Shown here piece after piece: positions 60,625 to 64,000 of a stretch of DNA of 64,000 nt (positions are counted from its first letter, which is position 1; every line of letters begins with the position of its first letter). Position numbers and translations under genes: made by a program. A model generated the notes under the pieces. It saw only the letters and a list, made by a program, of their open reading frames with translations, searched no databases and was not told the DNA's origin. This stretch comes from Microbacterium album (GTDB lineage: Bacteria; Actinomycetota; Actinomycetes; Actinomycetales; Microbacteriaceae). The stretch spans positions 1 to 64,000 of the forward strand of contig NZ_BMJY01000001.1 in NCBI RefSeq assembly GCF_014643695.1. Reading direction: 5' to 3'.

Positions 60625-62001
60625 ATGGCCATCGCCACCGTCAACCCGTACACGGGCGAGACCGAGCGGACGTTCGAGCCGCACGACGACGCTGAGGTCG
60701 AGCGGCGCATCGCGTCCGCGCAGGCCGGATTCGAGGCGCTGCGTTCCACGACCTTCGCGCAGCGCGCGCAGTGGATGCGGCGCGCAGCGGAACTACTCGA
60801 AGGCGATGTCGACGCGCTTGCTCGTCTGATCACGATCGAGATGGGACGCCCGATCAAGGGCGCGCGCGCCGAGGTGCTCAAGTCGGCGAAGGGCATGCGC
60901 TACTACGCGGACAACGCCGAGACGTTTCTCGCCCCGGAGCCGCTGAGCGACCCATCGGCCGTGGGGGCGTCGGCAGCCGGCACGCGCTACGCGCCCATCG
61001 GCGTCGTGCTCGCCGTCATGCCGTGGAACTACCCGCTGTGGCAGGTGCTGCGCTTCGCCGCGCCGGCGCTCATGGCGGGTAACGCGGGGCTGCTCAAGCA
61101 CGCTTCCAACGTGCCCCAGTCGGCGCTGTATCTCGACACCCTCTTCGAGCGCGCCGGCTTCCCCGTCGGGGCGTTCCGCACGTTGCTGATCCCCGCCTCC
61201 GGCGTGGAGCGCGTCCTGCGGGACCCACGCGTGAAGGCCGCGACCCTGACGGGATCCGAGCCGGCGGGCCGGTCTCTTGCCTCCATCGCCGGATCCGAGG
61301 TCAAGCATGTCGTGCTCGAGCTCGGCGGATCGGATCCCTTCGTCGTCATGCCGAGCGCCGACATCGAGAAGGCCTCGAGCGTCGCGGTCACCGCCCGCAA
61401 TCAGAACAACGGCCAGTCGTGCATCGCCGCGAAGCGATTCATCGTGCACACGGACGTCTACGAGGAGTTCGTCGAGAAGTTCCGGGCGAAGGTCGCAGCG
61501 CTCACGGTCGGCGACCCGCTTGAGGAGTCCACGGATGTGGGTCCCGTCGCCACGGAGTCGGGCCGCGACGAGCTCGCTGAGCAGGTGGAGGACGCCGTGT
61601 CGAAGGGGGCGACCCTCGTCACGGGCGGCAGGATCCCGGATCGCGCGGGATGGTTCTACGAGCCGACCGTGCTCGCGGACATCACGCCGGACATGCGCCT
61701 CTACCTCGAGGAGGCGTTTGGTCCCGTCGCGAGCGTGTACCGCGTGGCGGACCGCGAGGAGGCGCTCCGGATCGCGAACGGGACGACCTTCGGGCTCAGC
61801 TCGTCGGTGTGGACGAACGACCCCGAAGAGGAGGAGTGGTTCATCCAGAACCTCGACGCCGGTGCTGTCTTCGTCAACGGCATGACCGCCTCCTACCCGG
61901 AGTTGCCGTTCGGCGGCGTGAAGGACTCGGGCGTCGGCCGCGAGCTCGCCGCCGCGGGCATCCGCGAGTTCTGCAACCTCAAGACGGTCTGGAAGGGCTG
62001 A
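60625..62001 (+). CDS. NAD(P)-dependent (semi)aldehyde dehydrogenase, GabD/SSADH-like
   Basis: 458 residues. ALDH fold: GVVLAVMPWNYPLWQVLRFAAPALMAGN (start about residue 130), TGSEPAGRSLA, catalytic Glu VVLELGGSDPFVV (about 229-241) and catalytic Cys NNGQSCIAAKRFIV (about 259-272), C-terminal SYPELPFGGVKDSGVGRELAAAG. The MPWNYPLWQV and GQSCIAAKRF variants are those of the short succinate-semialdehyde dehydrogenase group (YneI/Sad). It is transcribed away from the importer operon and ends at a strong bidirectional terminator. Confidence 0.9.
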   Translation: MAIATVNPYTGETERTFEPHDDAEVERRIASAQAGFEALRSTTFAQRAQWMRRAAELLEGDVDALARLITIEMGRPIKGARAEVLKSAKGMRYYADNAETFLAPEPLSDPSAVGASAAGTRYAPIGVVLAVMPWNYPLWQVLRFAAPALMAGNAGLLKHASNVPQSALYLDTLFERAGFPVGAFRTLLIPASGVERVLRDPRVKAATLTGSEPAGRSLASIAGSEVKHVVLELGGSDPFVVMPSADIEKASSVAVTARNQNNGQSCIAAKRFIVHTDVYEEFVEKFRAKVAALTVGDPLEESTDVGPVATESGRDELAEQVEDAVSKGATLVTGGRIPDRAGWFYEPTVLADITPDMRLYLEEAFGPVASVYRVADREEALRIANGTTFGLSSSVWTNDPEEEEWFIQNLDAGAVFVNGMTASYPELPFGGVKDSGVGRELAAAGIREFCNLKTVWKG

Positions 62002-62005
62002 CAGC

Positions 62006-62050
62006 CCGCGAGTGGGGCCGCACGGGATCGCCGTGCGGCCCCACTCGCGG
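62006..62050. terminator. Bidirectional terminator between convergent genes
   Basis: A perfect 20-bp stem (62006-62025 with 62031-62050) around GATCG separates the dehydrogenase from the convergent SDR gene that ends at 62066. Confidence 0.85.
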
Positions 62051-62065
62051 CCCGCGCGCCCGCGG

Positions 62066-62830
62066 TCAGAGCATGGATCCGCCGCCGTCGATGAGGTAGT
62101 CCACTCCGGTGATCCACGAGGCTTCGTCGGACGCCAGGAACAGCGCGAGGTGAGCCACGTCCATCGGCTCGCCGAGCCGTCCCAGCACGACGTGCTCGTA
62201 CGCGACCCGCCTCGCCTCCGGATCCTTCAGTTGCGCGGCTGTGGCCGGGCTGAGCACGATGCCGGGCGAGATCGAGACCGCGCGGATGCCGAGCGGCCCT
62301 CCCTCGATCGCCAGCTGCCGGGTGAGCGCCGAGACCGCTGCCTTCGACGAGGTATGGGCGGCGGCCGGCAGGCCGTGCACGACTCGGTGGCCGTTGAGCG
62401 ACGCGGTGTTGATGATGACGGCCTTGCCGTTTGCCGCGAGATGGGGCCACGCCGCGCGGCTCGTGTAGAACACGCTGTCGAGCTCGTTCGCCATGGTGAA
62501 CCGCCACTGCTCGTCCGTCATGACGTCGACCGGCGCGAACGCGGGCCGGCCGGCGTTGTTGTAGAGCACGTCGATGCGCCCGAACGTGGCCATCGCGAGG
62601 TCGATCACCTGCTGGGCCCCGGCGGCGGAGGACAGATCGCACGGCTCGAGCGACACCATGGTGCCGCCCGTCGCGCAGACGCTCTGCGTGACCGCGGCCG
62701 ATTCCTCCGCCTTGACGTCGCAGCCGACGATCATGGCACCCTCGCGCGCGAACAGCTCTGCCGCGGCAGCTCCCTGCCCGCCCGCCGTGCCGGTGATCAC
62801 CGCGACCTTGCCCTCGAGCCGACGCGTCAT
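62066..62830 (-). CDS. Short-chain dehydrogenase/reductase (SDR)
   Basis: 254 residues. VITGTAGGQGAAAAELFAREGA (about residues 11-32), YNNAGRPAF (about 92-100), catalytic Ser in INTASLNGHR and T-x-S-S-K: the usual YxxxK tyrosine position reads HTSSKAAVSALTRQLA (about 160-175), so the catalytic Tyr is replaced by His or Thr, an unusual change. C-terminal WITGVDYLIDGGGSML is classical. It follows the carboxylase-type gene by ten bases on the same strand. Confidence 0.83.
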   Translation of the reverse strand: MTRRLEGKVAVITGTAGGQGAAAAELFAREGAMIVGCDVKAEESAAVTQSVCATGGTMVSLEPCDLSSAAGAQQVIDLAMATFGRIDVLYNNAGRPAFAPVDVMTDEQWRFTMANELDSVFYTSRAAWPHLAANGKAVIINTASLNGHRVVHGLPAAAHTSSKAAVSALTRQLAIEGGPLGIRAVSISPGIVLSPATAAQLKDPEARRVAYEHVVLGRLGEPMDVAHLALFLASDEASWITGVDYLIDGGGSML

Positions 62831-62839
62831 GGGGTCGTC

Positions 62840-64000
62840 CTAGCTCTGGACCGGGGCGAGCGTCTTCGACGGGAACAGGCGACTGGCCAGCGGCGCATCG
62901 TCGCGGTGCTGCACGTCGGCGGCCAGGGCCACGCCGCAGCCCGGGCAGGCGTGCTCGCGCAGCACGTACTCCGGAGAGACGCGGTCGCCGAGCCCCGGCA
63001 CCGCGACGCCCCAGTCCAGCTCGCGCGTCGTCGCGCCGGCCACGAAGCTCTCGTCGTCTGCCGCCAGCTCGGTGCGGCAGATGCTGCAGCGCTGTGTGCG
63101 GCGGTTGCCCGTGTCGACGACCTCGACGACATCCGCGACCGGGTGCAGCACGTCGCCGTCGACCCGGGGTGGGGCCGACCCGACCGCGCGTCGCGCCTCG
63201 CGGCGGCGCGCCCGGACGGCCTCCGTGGCCTCGCGGTCGACCTCGTCGCCGACGATTACGACGCCGTAGGCGACGTCCGCCTGCTCGGGGCTCACGTACC
63301 GGGACCGCACATCCTGCAGCACGCTCTCGGGGTCGCGCAGCAACGGATCTCCATAGCCGGCCCCGCCCTGGATCGTGCCCACGATCACGTCGTCCTCCGT
63401 GACGGTCGTGTGCTGCTTGGGGGCCTCGACGTCGACGCGCTCAGCCGTGAGCTCGGATGCCGATGTCGGCAGGCGGCCCTCGGCCAGGGCGGAGCGGATG
63501 TTCGTGGCCCGGAGCACCCGGGTGCTCGCCGTGGCACCGGGCAACCCGCCGGCGAGGCCTCGGCCCGCGGGCACGATGACGCCGGACGCCATCGTGGAGT
63601 GCGATGAGACCACACCGGTCCGGTACGGCATGACGCCGTACTCCATGCCGACGCCTCCGCGGAACCGCCCCGGCCCCCCGCTGTCGATCAGCTCGCGGCG
63701 GTGCGTGCACAGCACCTTGCCGCGCTGCTCGAGCACCTCGATGCCGGGCACGCGCCCCTTCATCGAATGGAACGGGCCGGCCGTGTTCACGCCGTCGGAG
63801 TGGACGCGCGCGCCGCCGCCGCCGCCGAAGTGGTTGGCCATGAACGCGAGCGTGGGCTCCTCGCCGAAGCTCGTGGGCGGCGTGACGATCGTGCAGCCCG
63901 ACATGCCTGGGTTCCAGGTCGCCTGGGCCTCTTCGCGGTGCCGAGCGGAGGTGAGCAGCATCTGCCCCATGGCGTGCACCGACGTGTCCTGGGCCGTCAG
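62840..64000 (-). CDS. Hydantoinase B/acetophenone carboxylase-type subunit with C-terminal acetone-carboxylase-gamma-like zinc domain (partial)
   Basis: At least 386 residues; the 5' end lies beyond the window. The visible part of the HyuB domain includes TWNPGMSGCTIVTPP, FMANHFGGGGGARVHSDGVNTAGPFHSMKGRVPGIEVLE, GGPGRFRGGVGMEYGVMPY and TIQGGAGYGDPLLRDPESV, the conserved end of N-methylhydantoinase B/acetone carboxylase beta-type subunits. About 120 residues follow the usual end, with QRCSICRTEL and, 50 residues later, REHACPGCGVALAADVQ: two CxxC pairs as in the zinc-binding gamma subunit of acetone/acetophenone carboxylases. A fusion of the two subunits is inferred. Such enzymes carboxylate ketones or open cyclic amides using ATP. 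Confidence 0.85.
   Translation of the reverse strand: MTAQDTSVHAMGQMLLTSARHREEAQATWNPGMSGCTIVTPPTSFGEEPTLAFMANHFGGGGGARVHSDGVNTAGPFHSMKGRVPGIEVLEQRGKVLCTHRRELIDSGGPGRFRGGVGMEYGVMPYRTGVVSSHSTMASGVIVPAGRGLAGGLPGATASTRVLRATNIRSALAEGRLPTSASELTAERVDVEAPKQHTTVTEDDVIVGTIQGGAGYGDPLLRDPESVLQDVRSRYVSPEQADVAYGVVIVGDEVDREATEAVRARRREARRAVGSAPPRVDGDVLHPVADVVEVVDTGNRRTQRCSICRTELAADDESFVAGATTRELDWGVAVPGLGDRVSPEYVLREHACPGCGVALAADVQHRDDAPLASRLFPSKTLAPVQS

Noticed and set aside
22895..64000. CRISPR arrays, phage genes or secondary-metabolite synthase genes
   Set aside because: No regularly spaced repeats, structural phage proteins or PKS/NRPS modules were seen anywhere in the window.

Overview
The window is high-GC actinobacterial DNA, most likely from Microbacteriaceae and probably a Microbacterium relative. 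The support is GC-rich codon use, several TANNNT -10 boxes six or seven bases before a start codon (leaderless transcripts), and a gene order (AdnA/AdnB helicase-nucleases, NudC, UvrD2-like helicase, DUF2342 protein, PDZ-Lon protease, UPF0182 protein) that resembles the mycobacterial Rv3202c to Rv3193c block. Identification rests on sequence reading and remembered family features; no search was run.

Layout. 1-213: tail of an IS110-type transposase. 286-20908: conserved housekeeping block (fructosamine kinase-like, AdnA, AdnB, degenerate phosphotransferase, NudC, UvrD2-type helicase, cyclodehydratase-like orphan, DUF2342 zincin, PDZ-Lon, UPF0182, DUF255 thioredoxin-fold protein, small secreted protein). 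21009-21082: initiator tRNA-fMet with promoter and terminator, followed by about 560 bases with no convincing intact gene but a structured element and a possible transposase remnant. From 21.7 kb onward the window is accessory and catabolic.

21.7-40.4 kb: an aromatic/histidinol-type aminotransferase, a Rieske oxygenase with its reductase, a HAD protein, an amidohydrolase, two M20D amidohydrolases, a GntR/FCD regulator, a thiamine-diphosphate 2-oxoacid decarboxylase-like enzyme, an aldehyde dehydrogenase, a complete Dpp/Opp-type ABC importer (one permease fused to an ATPase) and an S10 carboxypeptidase. The set reads as import and hydrolysis of peptides or N-acyl amino acids, followed by conversion amino acid to 2-oxoacid to aldehyde to acid, and ring or methyl oxidation. 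AT-rich promoter islands carry related inverted repeats.

40.5-44.9 kb: IclR regulator, 2-hydroxycarboxylate (2HCT) transporter, isopropylmalate/tartrate-type dehydrogenase and a D-2-hydroxyacid dehydrogenase, together a 2-hydroxyacid utilisation operon.

45.0-64.0 kb: an aromatic-type catabolic cluster with a LysR and a GntR regulator: four SDRs in the window's right half, NIPSNAP-like and ABM small proteins, two FAH-family hydrolases, a cyclase, a vanillyl-alcohol-oxidase-type flavoenzyme, a DapA-family aldolase, an ornithine cyclodeaminase homologue, an SsuABC-type importer, a semialdehyde dehydrogenase and, running off the right edge, a hydantoinase-B/acetophenone-carboxylase-type subunit fused to an acetone-carboxylase-gamma-like zinc domain. 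A palindrome of the form CGATGCC-N-GGCATCG recurs in intergenic regions of this cluster only, as far as I could see, and is the best candidate for an undescribed regulon signal here.
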